A stretch of DNA of 34,698 nucleotides from JBCBSK01 sp039819185 (GCA_039819185.1 JBCBSK010000014.1:1-34698), one strand, 5' to 3'. Shown: positions 23,930 to 33,107, counted from the stretch's first letter. The notes: generated by a model from the letters alone, not told the origin. Made by a program: numbers and translations.

Positions 23930-25753
23930 CTACTCCGCAGCCGTCGGAAATCCGAGCGCCTGGGCGCCGGTCTCGAACTGCAGCTTGGCAAGTCGTGCGT
24001 AGAGCCCATCCTCCTGGGTCAGGCTCTGATGCGTGCCGTCCTCGACGATCCGGCCCTGGTCGAGGACAACAATACGATCAGCATCGAGCACTGTTGCCAG
24101 CCGGTGGGCGATCACAAGTGTCGTGCGTCCACGCATCAGTCCTTCTAACGCTTCCTGAACATAGGTCTCACTCTCGGCATCCAGTGCGCTGGTCGCTTCA
24201 TCGAGCAGCAGGATCGGCGCGTCCTTGAGGATCGCGCGCGCGATCGCGACGCGCTGGCGCTGGCCGCCAGATAGCGTGACCCCACGCTCACCGATCAACG
24301 TGTCATAGCCATCCGGCAGCGTCTCGGCGAACGCATCGACATGCGCGGCCGCAGCGGCATCGCGCACCTCTGCGCCCGACGCACCCGGCCGCCCGAAGCG
24401 GATGTTCTCTAGGATAGTGTCCGCGAAGATCACAGGCTCTTGCGGAACAATGGCCAAACGCGCGCGCACCTCTCCGGGATCGGCGGAGCGGACATCCACC
24501 CCATCGACGGACACCGAGCCGGACTGCGGGTCGTAGAACCGCATCACGAGATGAAAGACCGTACTCTTACCCGCCCCCGACGGACCGACGAGCGACACGC
24601 GCTGGCCGGGATCAACGGTAAAGGCAAGCCCGTCGAGTACCGTCACATCCGGCCGGCCCGGATAGGCGAACCTGACGTCTTCCAAAGCGATACGGCCTTG
24701 CGACGGCGGTAGCGCGACCGGCATGGCAGGCGCAGTGATGTCCGCGTCTTCCTCAAGAAGCTCCGAGAGCCGCTCGGCGGCGCCCGCCGCCTGCTGCATT
24801 TCGGTCCAGACCTGGCTGAGTTCGCCCAAGGCGCCTGCGGCAAACACCGCATAGAGCAAGAACTGGCTCAGCGTGCCGGCTGTCATCGTGCCGGCCAGAA
24901 CGCTTTGCGCGCCGATCCACAACACCGCGACGATCGACGAGAAGATCATGAACATCGCGATCGCGGTCAGGATCGAGCGCGCCGCCGTGCTGGCACGCGC
25001 TGCCTCGAACGCCGTCTCGATGCGGGTATCATAGTAGGACGTCGCATGTGCCTCATTGCCGAATGCCTGAACCATGCGCACAGATCCGATGGCCTCGCCG
25101 GCATAGGCCGTCGCATCAGCCAAAGCGTCTTGGGCGATGCGCGACTTACGCCGCACCTTTCGTCCGCCCCAGACCAGCGGCAGCACGATCAGCGGAATCG
25201 CGAATAGCACCAACCCCGAGAGCTTCGGCGAGGTCATGACCATCATGATTGTGGCCCCGACACCAAGGACGAGATTCCTTAGCGCCACAGACATGGACGA
25301 GCCGACGGCAGCCTTGATCTGGGTCGTATCGGCCGTCAGCCGCGACAAAACCTCACCCGATTGTGCCTTGTCGAAAAATGCCGGCGACAACTTGTTCAGA
25401 TGCGCGAAGACGGCGGCGCGCAGATCGCTAACAACACGTTCGCCAAGCCAGGTCACGAAATAGTAGCGCGCGGCACTGGCGACAGCCAGAACGCCAACTA
25501 CCACGATCAGCATCAGGAAATACTGATCGATCAGACCGTCGTCGGGCGCGGTGAACCCATGATCGATCATCCGGCGCACGGCCATGGGGACAGCCAACGT
25601 CGCGGAGGCGGCAAGGAACAGCGCGAGCGCCGCGGCAACGAGCCGGCCCTTGTAGCGTAGGACATAGGGGACAAGCGTCGCCAGCGGTCGGAGACGCTTT
25701 GCGCTGCCCCGGCCAGCCCTGCCGTCATCCTGCACGTTCCAGCGGGATGTCAT
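23930..25753 (-). CDS. ABC exporter, ATP-binding/permease fusion (MsbA-like)
   Basis: A 607-residue half-transporter with six membrane helices (about 35-310) and a C-terminal ATPase. Motifs are Walker A GPSGAGKST (390-398), Q-loop VPQEPVIF (Q438), signature LSGGQ (494-498), Walker B ILLLDE (514-519) and the switch histidine in VIAHRL. It resembles the MsbA/MDR group of lipid or drug exporters and would work as a homodimer; the substrate is not determinable. It is convergent with the OmpA-like gene, three bases apart. Confidence 0.93.
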   Translation of the reverse strand: MTSRWNVQDDGRAGRGSAKRLRPLATLVPYVLRYKGRLVAAALALFLAASATLAVPMAVRRMIDHGFTAPDDGLIDQYFLMLIVVVGVLAVASAARYYFVTWLGERVVSDLRAAVFAHLNKLSPAFFDKAQSGEVLSRLTADTTQIKAAVGSSMSVALRNLVLGVGATIMMVMTSPKLSGLVLFAIPLIVLPLVWGGRKVRRKSRIAQDALADATAYAGEAIGSVRMVQAFGNEAHATSYYDTRIETAFEAARASTAARSILTAIAMFMIFSSIVAVLWIGAQSVLAGTMTAGTLSQFLLYAVFAAGALGELSQVWTEMQQAAGAAERLSELLEEDADITAPAMPVALPPSQGRIALEDVRFAYPGRPDVTVLDGLAFTVDPGQRVSLVGPSGAGKSTVFHLVMRFYDPQSGSVSVDGVDVRSADPGEVRARLAIVPQEPVIFADTILENIRFGRPGASGAEVRDAAAAAHVDAFAETLPDGYDTLIGERGVTLSGGQRQRVAIARAILKDAPILLLDEATSALDAESETYVQEALEGLMRGRTTLVIAHRLATVLDADRIVVLDQGRIVEDGTHQSLTQEDGLYARLAKLQFETGAQALGFPTAAE

Positions 25754-25973
25754 CGGCAGCCAATATCAGTCATGACGCACGCGGCAGCTTTAAACTTAGA
25801 CATTTTAAAATCATGCCCGACTTGAACCTGTGAGGGCAACAGGATCAGTCTTGCCTTGAAGGCGAAGACGATCTGAGTTATGAGCCGCGCTTGCTATTCT
25901 CACAAGCTGGATGGTTGCCGCAGGCGTGCAACGATATCGGCTTGATACCGCGATCCGAGGCCTTGAGACCACC
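25754..25973. promoter_or_regulatory. Divergent region between ABC exporter and rpmE
   Basis: A 220-base gap with AT-rich patches. Two TTTAAA boxes lie at 25789-25794 and 25804-25809. It must drive the exporter leftward and rpmE rightward. No -10/-35 pair could be fixed with confidence. Confidence 0.3.
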
Positions 25974-26198
25974 ATGAAGTCCGACATTCATCCCGACTAC
26001 CACATGATCAAGGTCGTCATGACCGACGGCACCGAGTTCATGACCCGCTCGACCTTCGGGTCGGAAGGCGACACGCTACAGCTCGACATCGATCCGACGA
26101 CGCATCCAGCCTGGACTGGTGGCAGCCAGCATCTCGTCGACCGCGGCGGGCGGGTATCGAAGTTCAACAAAAAGTTCGACTTCCTGTCGAAGCGCTGA
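25974..26198 (+). CDS. rpmE: 50S ribosomal protein L31
   Basis: A 74-residue L31 beginning MKSDIHPDYHMIKVVMTDGT and ending SKFNKKFDFLSKR, with HPAWTGG and DRGGRVSKF in the conserved places. It lacks the CxxC zinc ligands, as is usual for alphaproteobacterial L31, so it is the zinc-independent form. ATG 25974 fits the family start; an upstream in-frame ATG at 25911 adds non-conserved residues. L31 bridges the large and small ribosomal subunits. Confidence 0.95.
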   Translation: MKSDIHPDYHMIKVVMTDGTEFMTRSTFGSEGDTLQLDIDPTTHPAWTGGSQHLVDRGGRVSKFNKKFDFLSKR

Positions 26199-26205
26199 CG
26201 CTCTC

Positions 26206-26231
26206 GGCCGGTTCGACAGAACCGACCGGCC
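26206..26231 (+). terminator. Hairpin between rpmE and convergent SDR gene
   Basis: GGCCGG (26206-26211) can pair with CCGGCC (26226-26231), with further pairing in the loop (CGGTT/AACCG in an alternative register). The position between convergent genes fits a shared terminator. There is no clear U-run on either side. Confidence 0.4.
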
Positions 26232-26251
26232 CGAAAAGCGGTTCCACCTGA

Positions 26252-27037
26252 TCAACGCGGCGGCAACCTCAACGCCCCGTCAAGACGAATCGACACGCCG
26301 TTGAGCATGTCGTTCTCACAGATATGGCGCACCAGCGCGCCATATTCATCCGCATGGCCAAGGCGCGCCGGGAACGGCACATTGGCTGCGAGTGAGGCGC
26401 GGATTTCGTCGGTCAGGCTGTCAAACATCGGCGTGTGGAACAGGCCGGGCATGATGGCCGCCGTCCGAATACCATCGCGCGCGAGATCACGCGCCATCGG
26501 CAGGACCAGTGAATTGATCCCGCCCTTGGACGCGGCATAGGCCGCCTGGCCAAGCTGACCATCCTCGGCCGCCACCGACGCGGTCATGACGATCACGCCG
26601 CGCCCGCCATCTTCGGTCGCGGGATCGAGCGTCATCATGCCGGCGGCCGACTGCGAGGCGACGTTGAAGGAGCCGATCAGATTGACCGAGATGACCTTGG
26701 CGAAGAGAGCGGCATCATGCGGTTTTGTTGCGCCGGTTGCCTTGTCGCGGCTGGCGGTCTTCTGGCCTGCGACGATGCCGGCGCAATTGATGCAGAGCCG
26801 TTCCTGGCCATTTCCATTGCGTAGCGTTTCAAGCGCCGTTGCGACAGAAGCTGGATCCGTGACATTGGCTTCGGCGAAAGTTCCACCGATTTCGTCTGCG
26901 ACCTTCTGCCCGCGCTCGCCGTTCATATCGAGAAGTCCGACGCGCACGCCGGCAGCGGCAAGCGCCCGCGCCGACGCCTCCCCAAGACCGGACGCCCCGC
27001 CCGTCACCACCGCGGAAACCGAAGATCCCAATTCCAT
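26252..27037 (-). CDS. Short-chain dehydrogenase, type-2 3-hydroxyacyl-CoA dehydrogenase-like
   Basis: A 261-residue classical SDR. The NAD-binding motif is TGGASGLG (12-19) and the acidic residue D37 in LLDMN favours NAD over NADP. NCAG is at 84-87, and the catalytic triad is S154, Y167 and K171 (YAASK). Segments TASVAAEDGQLGQAAY, PGLFHTPMFDSL, FPARLGHADEY and LNGVSIRLDGALR match the HSD17B10/type-2 3-hydroxyacyl-CoA dehydrogenase group, so a role in fatty or branched-chain acyl-CoA oxidation is likely. No beta-oxidation partner lies next to it in the window. Confidence 0.88.
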   Translation of the reverse strand: MELGSSVSAVVTGGASGLGEASARALAAAGVRVGLLDMNGERGQKVADEIGGTFAEANVTDPASVATALETLRNGNGQERLCINCAGIVAGQKTASRDKATGATKPHDAALFAKVISVNLIGSFNVASQSAAGMMTLDPATEDGGRGVIVMTASVAAEDGQLGQAAYAASKGGINSLVLPMARDLARDGIRTAAIMPGLFHTPMFDSLTDEIRASLAANVPFPARLGHADEYGALVRHICENDMLNGVSIRLDGALRLPPR

Positions 27038-27173
27038 GATGCACTCTCCTCACCGGATATCGTTTTCAGCCTTCCCATAGCCGATCGATGAGCGAGAGCA
27101 AACCAAGGTTGGTGCCTTGCAGCCATTCTCCGATCGCACCATGTTTCATGCAGCGTGAGGGAGACAGGTGGTT

Positions 27174-27683
27174 ATGACGACGATGCGATCCGGCTTTCCG
27201 TTCGGGTTTCGGTTCCGCAACAAGCCGGACGAAAGCCAACCTGACCAGACGGAGGCCGAGATCTTCGACGCAGTCACCGAAGAGTGGATCGGCGACAAGG
27301 CGCAAGAGCCGGAGCAGGTCGCGCGCAACGCCGCGCGCGTCAAGGATGGCTTCTGGGCCAAGCTGAAGCGCGTCGCCCGGCGCGTTCCATTCGCGCATGA
27401 CCTCGTGGCAGCTTACTTCTGTGCCATGGACCCAGCCACACCGGTCCGGGTCCGCGCAACGCTGTTGGGCGCCCTGGCCTATTTCGTGCTGCCGTTGGAT
27501 TCCATTCCGGATTTCTTGTTCGGCTTCGGCTTCACCGATGATGCGACAGTGCTGCTCGCCGCCTTGTCACTGGTCGCGGCCAGCATCAAGCCAAGCCATC
27601 GGCAGGCGGCAGAGGACGCGCTGGCCGAGACGTTGGAGCTGAGGCCGGAGCCAGACACAGACGACGCGTCTGACAACCGTTGA
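27174..27683 (+). CDS. DUF1232 (YkvA-type) membrane-associated protein
   Basis: A 169-residue protein from ATG 27174; GTG 27168 is an alternative. GAGGGAG at about 27157-27163 serves as ribosome binding site. The conserved core is AYFCAMDPATPVRVRATLLG, then ALAYFVLPLDSIPDFLFGFG and FTDDATVLLAALSLVAASI, which is the DUF1232 (YkvA) signature with two short hydrophobic segments. The function is unknown. The N-terminal 60 residues are charged. It is convergent with ccoS, six bases apart. Confidence 0.85.
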   Translation: MTTMRSGFPFGFRFRNKPDESQPDQTEAEIFDAVTEEWIGDKAQEPEQVARNAARVKDGFWAKLKRVARRVPFAHDLVAAYFCAMDPATPVRVRATLLGALAYFVLPLDSIPDFLFGFGFTDDATVLLAALSLVAASIKPSHRQAAEDALAETLELRPEPDTDDASDNR

Positions 27684-27688
27684 CGCTC

Positions 27689-27856
27689 TCAGTCCTTGCT
27701 GCGGCGCTCAGGCGGCAGGTCATCATCGAGCAAAACCCGGTGCGCTGCGCCTTCGAGATCCTCATACTGGCCGCGTTTCAACGACCAGAGGAAGGCCACA
27801 AGACCAAGCCCGCCGAGAAACAGGGCAACCGGGATCAAGACCAGAAGGACGTTCAT
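27689..27856 (-). CDS. ccoS: CcoS, cbb3 oxidase assembly protein
   Basis: A 55-residue protein that starts MNVLLVLIPVALFLGGLGLV, forming one membrane helix, followed by AFLWSLKRGQYEDLEGAAHR and a short acidic tail. This is the standard CcoS (FixS) sequence, in which the WSLKRGQYEDLEG motif is strongly conserved. CcoS is needed to insert heme and copper into the catalytic subunit. Its ATG overlaps the ccoI stop by four bases (ATGA), placing it last in ccoGHIS. Confidence 0.96.
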   Translation of the reverse strand: MNVLLVLIPVALFLGGLGLVAFLWSLKRGQYEDLEGAAHRVLLDDDLPPERRSKD

Positions 27857-30084
27857 GCGGCTGTCTCCCGCGGCCGCCCCGCAGGCCGTGCGCGCAGGGC
27901 ATTCAGCGTGACAATGATCGACGAGCCGGACATGGCAAGGGCCGCAATGAGTGGCGTCACGAAGCCCATGACGGCGATTGGTACGGCGATCATGTTGTAA
28001 ATCGTCGCCAAGCCAAGATTCTGCCCCATGATCGACCGCGCCCGCCGCGAGACCGTCAGAACGGTCGTGACCGGCTTGAGCGACACGCCAAGGAACACCG
28101 CATCCGACGCCGCCTGGCTGAGATGGACGGCCGTCACAGGCGACAGCGAAACATGGGCTGCGGCAAGCGCCGGCGCATCGTTCAGCCCGTCACCAACCAT
28201 CATGACCTTACGTCCTTCAGCGGCGAGACGCTCGACATGGGCAATCTTGTCCTTCGGCGACAGACCGGCTTGCCAATCGGCGACACCAAGCTGATCTGCG
28301 GCCTCGGCGACCGGACCGTCACGATCGCCGGATAGGATTTCGACTCGGATATCTCTCGACATCAAATCGGCCACGACCTCAGTCGCGTCACAGCGCAGGG
28401 CCTGGGCGATCTCGATCGCGACCGGCGCGTCATCCCCACGACGGAACCACATCAGCGAACGGTCAGCGTGAGCAGCGCGAAGATTAACGTCCGTCACGCC
28501 GCAGAACGCCGCGCTGCCAAGTCGTACGTCGGTATCGTCCACGTTCGCGACAATGCCCTGCCCGGCCGTCTCGGTCGCGCCATCGACAGGACAGTTTGGC
28601 GCAGCGTGTGGTTGGAGCGCTGCCGAAAGCGGGTGGCGGCTTGAAAGCGCTAGCCGCCCGGCAAGCGCCAAATCGTCGCCGGACAGGGCATTGGCATTGG
28701 CGATTTCCGGTTCGGGCAAGGTCAGAGTGCCGGTCTTGTCGAACACGACCGTATCGACCTCAGCGAAGCGTTCGAGCGCATTGCCGGCATTCAGCAACAC
28801 GCCGGACTTGAACAACGCACCCGACGCCACGACCTGAACCGCCGGTACGGCGAGCCCGAGCGCGCAGGGGCATGTGATGATCAAAACAGCGATCGCGGTG
28901 ACGATTGAGAACTCCCAGCCGGCGCCGAGCAGAAGCCAACCGATTACGGTCGCGGCGGCAAGCGTATGCACCATCGGGGCATAAAGCTTGGCGGCGCGGT
29001 CAGCGAGATCGACATAGCGGTGTCGGGCTTCGAGCGCCCGGTCTAGGAGTCCCTGGACCTCGTCGATCAGCGTGCCGCTCTGGGCCGCCGTGACACGCAG
29101 GGTCAGTGCGGCGCCGAGATTAAGCGATCCGGCATAGACCGTAGTGCCGGGCTCGACCGGGTGCGACGCGGTCTCGCCGGTGACGAAGCTCTGATCCACC
29201 TCGCCAGTTCCCATCTCGACAACGCCGTCGACCGCGAGCCGTTCGCCCGCCGGCACAAAGACAAGATCGCCTTCGCCAACCTGTGAGACAGGCACTTCGC
29301 TGACACTGCCGTTGTTCGCCATCAACAGCGCCCGATCGGCCTTGAGTGCCGCCAGATTCTGCGCCATGGCACGCGTCCGGCGGCGCATCGACTGGTCGAG
29401 ATAGCGGCCGATCAAAAGGAAGAACAACAGCATCACGGCGGAATCGAAATAGGCGTGATGCCGGCTCAGAAGCGTTTGCGCGACGCTCATACCCAGCGCC
29501 AGGAGAACGCCGAGCGAGATCGGCACGTCCATGTTCAACTGGCCGGCCTTCAACGCCCGGATCGCCGAGCGGAAAAAGGGCTGACCGGCATAGGCAGCTG
29601 TCGGCAGCGCGATCAGCGCCGAAACCCAGTGAAACAGATCGCGCGTCTCGGTGGTAATGTCGGACACATTGCCCGACCAAACAGACACCGACAAAAGCAT
29701 GATGTTCATCGACGCGAAGGCCGCGACGGCGAGACACCTGAGCAGATGCCGTGCTTCGAGGTCCTCGGCGGCTTCCAGCGCGCCTGGATCGAAGGGATAG
29801 GCCCTGAAGCCGGCATCCTCGACCGCGCGCACGATATCACCGGCGGTTAAGCCTGCCTCCGTCCACTCAACGGCAAGCCTGCGGGTGGAGAAGTTCAGCC
29901 GCGCCTTTGTGACACCAGGCAAAGCATCGACCGCGGTCTCGATCTTGACCATACAGCCAGCACAGCGAATACCCTCAACCGCGAGTTCGAGACGCGCCGG
30001 TGCGCCATCAGCGCGGTCGACGAACCCGTCGAGACGCCGGCTGTCGACGAGTGCGGGGTTGGCAGGACTGTCGACCACCGACAT
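27853..30084 (-). CDS. ccoI: CcoI, copper-exporting P-type ATPase for cbb3 assembly
   Basis: A 743-residue P1B-type ATPase. An N-terminal metal-binding domain has CAGC (41-44) in EGIRCAGCMVKIE. Membrane helices cluster near 115-135, 150-170, 185-205 and 215-230. TGE is at 302-304, the copper-site CPC at 405-407, the phosphorylated DKTGT at 449-453, HP at 484-485, and GDGLNDAPAL at 631-640. CcoI moves copper to the periplasmic side for the CuB centre of the cbb3 oxidase. It lies 6 bases after ccoH and overlaps ccoS. General copper-resistance ATPases look similar, but the context decides for CcoI. Confidence 0.96.
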   Translation of the reverse strand: MSVVDSPANPALVDSRRLDGFVDRADGAPARLELAVEGIRCAGCMVKIETAVDALPGVTKARLNFSTRRLAVEWTEAGLTAGDIVRAVEDAGFRAYPFDPGALEAAEDLEARHLLRCLAVAAFASMNIMLLSVSVWSGNVSDITTETRDLFHWVSALIALPTAAYAGQPFFRSAIRALKAGQLNMDVPISLGVLLALGMSVAQTLLSRHHAYFDSAVMLLFFLLIGRYLDQSMRRRTRAMAQNLAALKADRALLMANNGSVSEVPVSQVGEGDLVFVPAGERLAVDGVVEMGTGEVDQSFVTGETASHPVEPGTTVYAGSLNLGAALTLRVTAAQSGTLIDEVQGLLDRALEARHRYVDLADRAAKLYAPMVHTLAAATVIGWLLLGAGWEFSIVTAIAVLIITCPCALGLAVPAVQVVASGALFKSGVLLNAGNALERFAEVDTVVFDKTGTLTLPEPEIANANALSGDDLALAGRLALSSRHPLSAALQPHAAPNCPVDGATETAGQGIVANVDDTDVRLGSAAFCGVTDVNLRAAHADRSLMWFRRGDDAPVAIEIAQALRCDATEVVADLMSRDIRVEILSGDRDGPVAEAADQLGVADWQAGLSPKDKIAHVERLAAEGRKVMMVGDGLNDAPALAAAHVSLSPVTAVHLSQAASDAVFLGVSLKPVTTVLTVSRRARSIMGQNLGLATIYNMIAVPIAVMGFVTPLIAALAMSGSSIIVTLNALRARPAGRPRETAA

Positions 30085-30090
30085 GCGTGA

Positions 30091-30624
30091 TCAATCCTCA
30101 AGCACAATCCGGTTGGCCGAGCGGTAGACAACGCTGTCCGCGTCCTCGCCAGTGATCACCAGTCGCCACTGGCCGGCGGGGATCGCATTGGCCTGACCAA
30201 TATAGCGGCCAGCCTCCGACTCCGACAAGCGGATCGCGACGTCATCATCCTGCTGGGTCAACCGTTCAAAGGTCGCGGTGAAGGCCATGCCGTGTACCGG
30301 CGCGTCCTGCCTGTCACGGACATGGAGATCGACGATCACGACGTCCGACTGCCCGGCGCGGGCGACATCGGCGGCAACGGTCCAGCCCAGTTCTGCCTGT
30401 TGTTCAGCCTGGATGGCGCGCTCCTCGAAGCGCAGTCCCGCCTCATAGGCACTCTTGCCTTCCAAACCGGAAAAGGTCGTGAAGGCGAAATAGAGCAAAA
30501 ATCCATTGGCGATGAAGATGACCGAAAAAAAGGCGATCATGGCCAGCAGAACGGTTCGTCCCGTGATGCGGCGCTCGCCGCCGCTGTCATGGCCTGTGGG
30601 CATGGTCGCAAAGCTCTCGCTCAT
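30091..30624 (-). CDS. ccoH: CcoH/FixH, cbb3 oxidase assembly protein
   Basis: A 177-residue protein with one N-terminal membrane helix (about 25-52: TVLLAMIAFFSVIFIANGFL). It continues with YFAFTTFSGLEGKSAYEAGL and a periplasmic domain ending in PAGQWRLVITGEDADSVVY. The motif around SGLEGKSAYEAGLRFEE is typical of FixH. The protein stabilises the CcoNOP complex during assembly. Its ATG overlaps the ccoG stop by four bases and ccoI follows 6 bases later. Confidence 0.95.
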   Translation of the reverse strand: MSESFATMPTGHDSGGERRITGRTVLLAMIAFFSVIFIANGFLLYFAFTTFSGLEGKSAYEAGLRFEERAIQAEQQAELGWTVAADVARAGQSDVVIVDLHVRDRQDAPVHGMAFTATFERLTQQDDDVAIRLSESEAGRYIGQANAIPAGQWRLVITGEDADSVVYRSANRIVLED

Positions 30625-32075
30625 CGTGGGGGTGCCTTGAAGTTGTCGGCAACGCTATCGGTCGCGCCGGTGTCAGGTTCGGTGATGGTGAAGGTAATCG
30701 GGACGGTCTCGTCGAGATCGGCGCCGAGAGGTGCGAAAACCAGAAGCCGGACTTCACGCGTTGTGTCGGGCCCGACCTCGACCAGCGGGCCGCCATCAAC
30801 ATACGTCGACACCCCGACCGCTTCGATGAGCAAGCCCTCGATCCCGTGGACCGTGACGATGAAGCGCCGGGTTTCAAGCTGCTTGTTCAACAGCCGCGCG
30901 GTGAAGCCGTTGCGGATAGAGCCATCCGAGAGCTCGACGAAGAGCGGATTGCGGTCGTGAATGACGGCGATCGATTCGGTCTGCCGTGTCACCAGCGCGA
31001 ACAGCATGATCGCGGCGACGAGCGCGATGATCGCTGGATAGATCAGCGTCCGCGCCCGGATCATCTTGTAGATCGATGCTTCGCCTTTCTGACGACGCTC
31101 GATGTTCATTTCCGTGTCGTAGGCGATCAGCCCCGTTGGTCGACCGATGTCCTCCATGACACGGTCGCAGGCATCGATGCACAAACCACACTGGATGCAT
31201 TCGAGTTGATCGCCATCGCGGATATCGATCCCGGTCGGGCAGACGGCGACACATTGGAAACAGTTGATGCAGTCGCCGGCCGGCTCGCCCGCGGCAATCG
31301 CCCGCTCGGCATGTTTGAGCGACATATGAGGTTCGCCGCGATCATGGCGATAGGTGACGTTGAGCGCCCATTCATCGGTCAGGGCTGCCTGAATGCGCGG
31401 CCAGGGGCAGGCATAAACGCAAATCTGCTCGCGCATATGACCCGCAAAGACATAGGTTGTCGCCGTCAGCACACCGATCGCGATATACCAACCGGCACCG
31501 GCCTGGAACGTTGCAAGCTCGTAGACCAGCGTTGGCGCGTCGTGGAAATAGAGCACCCAGGCGCCGCCGGTCCACCAGGCGATCAGGAGCCAGACCGTGT
31601 GCTTGCCGGCCTTTTCGCCAAACTTACGTAGGCTCCATTTTTCCTTGTCGAGTTTCATCCGGTCACGCCGGTCGCCCTCGAAGAGACGCTCGACGGCATA
31701 GAACAAATCGGTCCAGACCGTCTGCGGGCACAAATAGCCACACCAAAGGCGACCCGCGACAGCGTTCATCAAGAACAGCGTCATCGCCGCAATGACCAGA
31801 AGGCCGGTCAGGTAGTAGACCTCCTGCGGCCAGATTTCGATGAAGAAGAAGTAGGCGCGGCGACCGGGCAAATCGACCAGCACCGCCTGATCCGGCGCAT
31901 GCGGCCCACGATCCCAGCGCACGAAGGGCAAAAGATAATAGACGCCCAACGCGAACGCCATGATGGTCCATTTGATCGTGCGGAACCGGCCCTTGATGGC
32001 CTGGGGATAGACCTTCTTGCGAGCGGCGTAGAGTTCGACCTTCTCGCCTTGGCTGCCCGCATCCGCCGTCGTCAT
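30621..32075 (-). CDS. ccoG: CcoG/RdxA, membrane-bound iron-sulfur copper reductase
   Basis: A 484-residue membrane protein with about five helices. Two [4Fe-4S] motifs of the ferredoxin kind are present: C269, C272, C275, C279 in CINCFQCVAVCPTG, and C293, C296, C299, C303 in CIQCGLCIDAC. Additional cysteines lie in WCGYLCPQTVW (112, 116) and YACPWPR. The C-terminal 120 residues form an immunoglobulin-like periplasmic domain. CcoG reduces Cu(II) to Cu(I) for delivery to the oxidase. It starts after a gap of 165 bases from ccoP, which leaves room for its own promoter. Confidence 0.96.
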   Translation of the reverse strand: MTTADAGSQGEKVELYAARKKVYPQAIKGRFRTIKWTIMAFALGVYYLLPFVRWDRGPHAPDQAVLVDLPGRRAYFFFIEIWPQEVYYLTGLLVIAAMTLFLMNAVAGRLWCGYLCPQTVWTDLFYAVERLFEGDRRDRMKLDKEKWSLRKFGEKAGKHTVWLLIAWWTGGAWVLYFHDAPTLVYELATFQAGAGWYIAIGVLTATTYVFAGHMREQICVYACPWPRIQAALTDEWALNVTYRHDRGEPHMSLKHAERAIAAGEPAGDCINCFQCVAVCPTGIDIRDGDQLECIQCGLCIDACDRVMEDIGRPTGLIAYDTEMNIERRQKGEASIYKMIRARTLIYPAIIALVAAIMLFALVTRQTESIAVIHDRNPLFVELSDGSIRNGFTARLLNKQLETRRFIVTVHGIEGLLIEAVGVSTYVDGGPLVEVGPDTTREVRLLVFAPLGADLDETVPITFTITEPDTGATDSVADNFKAPPR

Positions 32076-32166
32076 ATCGACACCTTGACTGTCATCCTAG
32101 GTGGCCTGTCACGACAGACCTATGGGATTCATCGTATTAGCTAAACCTAATGTATCTGGCGTGCGT
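32076..32166 (-). promoter_or_regulatory. ccoG upstream region with two inverted repeats
   Basis: Two short inverted repeats lie upstream of ccoG: CTGTC-AC-GACAG (32106-32117, extended by GG/CC to 32103-32120) and ATTAG-N6-CTAAT (32136-32151). They are 28-76 bases from the ATG, which fits operator or promoter elements. A partial FNR-like box TTGACTGTCATCC lies only about 10 bases before the ATG and is poorly placed. Confidence 0.35.
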
Positions 32167-32196
32167 CGGAGCGGCAATGCGCGGATTGCCGCTCCG
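32167..32196 (-). terminator. Hairpin after ccoP
   Basis: A perfect 12-base inverted repeat (CGGAGCGGCAAT and ATTGCCGCTCCG) encloses a six-base loop. It starts 44 bases past the ccoP stop and is the strongest hairpin I found in the window. No T-run follows on the minus strand, so it may stabilise the ccoNOQP mRNA end as much as terminate it. It separates the structural from the assembly operon. Confidence 0.6.
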
Positions 32197-32240
32197 TGTT
32201 TCGTCGTATCCACAGCGTCGGGCGCGTGGATCAGGCGCAG

Positions 32241-33104
32241 CTACTGACCACCGCCGAGCGAATGGACATACACCGCCAGTGACTTGACGGTGGCCTCGTC
32301 CAGACGTCCGCCAAATGCCGGCATTTCAGCACCACGACCGTTCAAGACGCCTTCCGCGATGGCCTCGGCGCTATCGCCATAGAGCCAGATGCCGTCGGTC
32401 AGGTTCGGCGCGCCAAGCGCCTGGAAGCCGGTGCCGTCTGGCATATGGCAGGCAGCACAATTGGCGGCATAAATCTCCGCCCCAGCCTCAAGGTCCGAGC
32501 CTTCCTCGGTCTCAAGTCCCGACAATGAGCGGACATATTGGCTGACCGCCGACACATCACCCCGCGACAATTGTGGGAAGGCCGGCATGTCGCCAATCCG
32601 AGCAGCCGGATCCTGAGCATTCCGGATGCCGTGGGCAATCGTGTACTGGATGTCCTCCAGCGTGCCGCCCCACAGCCAGTCATCATCGTTGAGGTTGGGG
32701 TAGCCGACAAAGCCTGTTGCCCCGGTGCCGTGACAGGCCGAGCAATTGTCGCCAAATGCCGCCCGGCCACTGGCCATGGCAAACTGCAGCAGATCCGGAT
32801 CGGCCTGCACCTCGTCGAGCGTCGCCTCGACAATACCCTCGCCGAGAACATTGCGTTCAGACCTCAGTGCCTCGACCTGCTCGGCGACAAGCGCCCGCTG
32901 GCTATGGCCACGAATGCCCTTGGTGTAGTCGGAGATTAACGGCCAGGACGGCATCAAGATCCAGTAAACCACGGCCCAGATGATGCTGGCGTAGAACGTC
33001 CAGACCCACCAGCGCGGCAGCGGATTGTTGAGTTCGCGCAGGCCATCCCATTCATGGCCGGTGGTCTCAATGCCAGAGACCTCGTCAACGTGTTTTTCGG
33101 CCAT
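32241..33104 (-). CDS. ccoP: CcoP, diheme cytochrome c subunit of cbb3 oxidase
   Basis: The 287-residue subunit has one membrane helix (about 33-56) and two cytochrome c domains. Heme-binding sites are CSACH (121-125) and CAACH (216-220); the axial methionines are likely M173 and M261 (both in MPAF). The N-terminus HVDEVSGIETTGHEWDGLRE followed by LNNPLPRWW is highly typical of CcoP. It passes electrons to CcoO and CcoN. It starts 3 bases after ccoQ. Confidence 0.97.
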   Translation of the reverse strand: MAEKHVDEVSGIETTGHEWDGLRELNNPLPRWWVWTFYASIIWAVVYWILMPSWPLISDYTKGIRGHSQRALVAEQVEALRSERNVLGEGIVEATLDEVQADPDLLQFAMASGRAAFGDNCSACHGTGATGFVGYPNLNDDDWLWGGTLEDIQYTIAHGIRNAQDPAARIGDMPAFPQLSRGDVSAVSQYVRSLSGLETEEGSDLEAGAEIYAANCAACHMPDGTGFQALGAPNLTDGIWLYGDSAEAIAEGVLNGRGAEMPAFGGRLDEATVKSLAVYVHSLGGGQ

Positions 33105-33107
33105 GGA

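Noticed and set aside
23930..25753. Antisense open frames opposite the ABC exporter
   Set aside because: They are shadow frames of the exporter, which has all ATPase motifs; their peptides are His/Arg/Pro-rich without domains.
32085..32098. FNR/FixK-like box TTGAC-TGTC-ATCCT before ccoG
   Set aside because: It matches 7 of 10 consensus positions and lies about 10 bases from the start codon, too close for activation.
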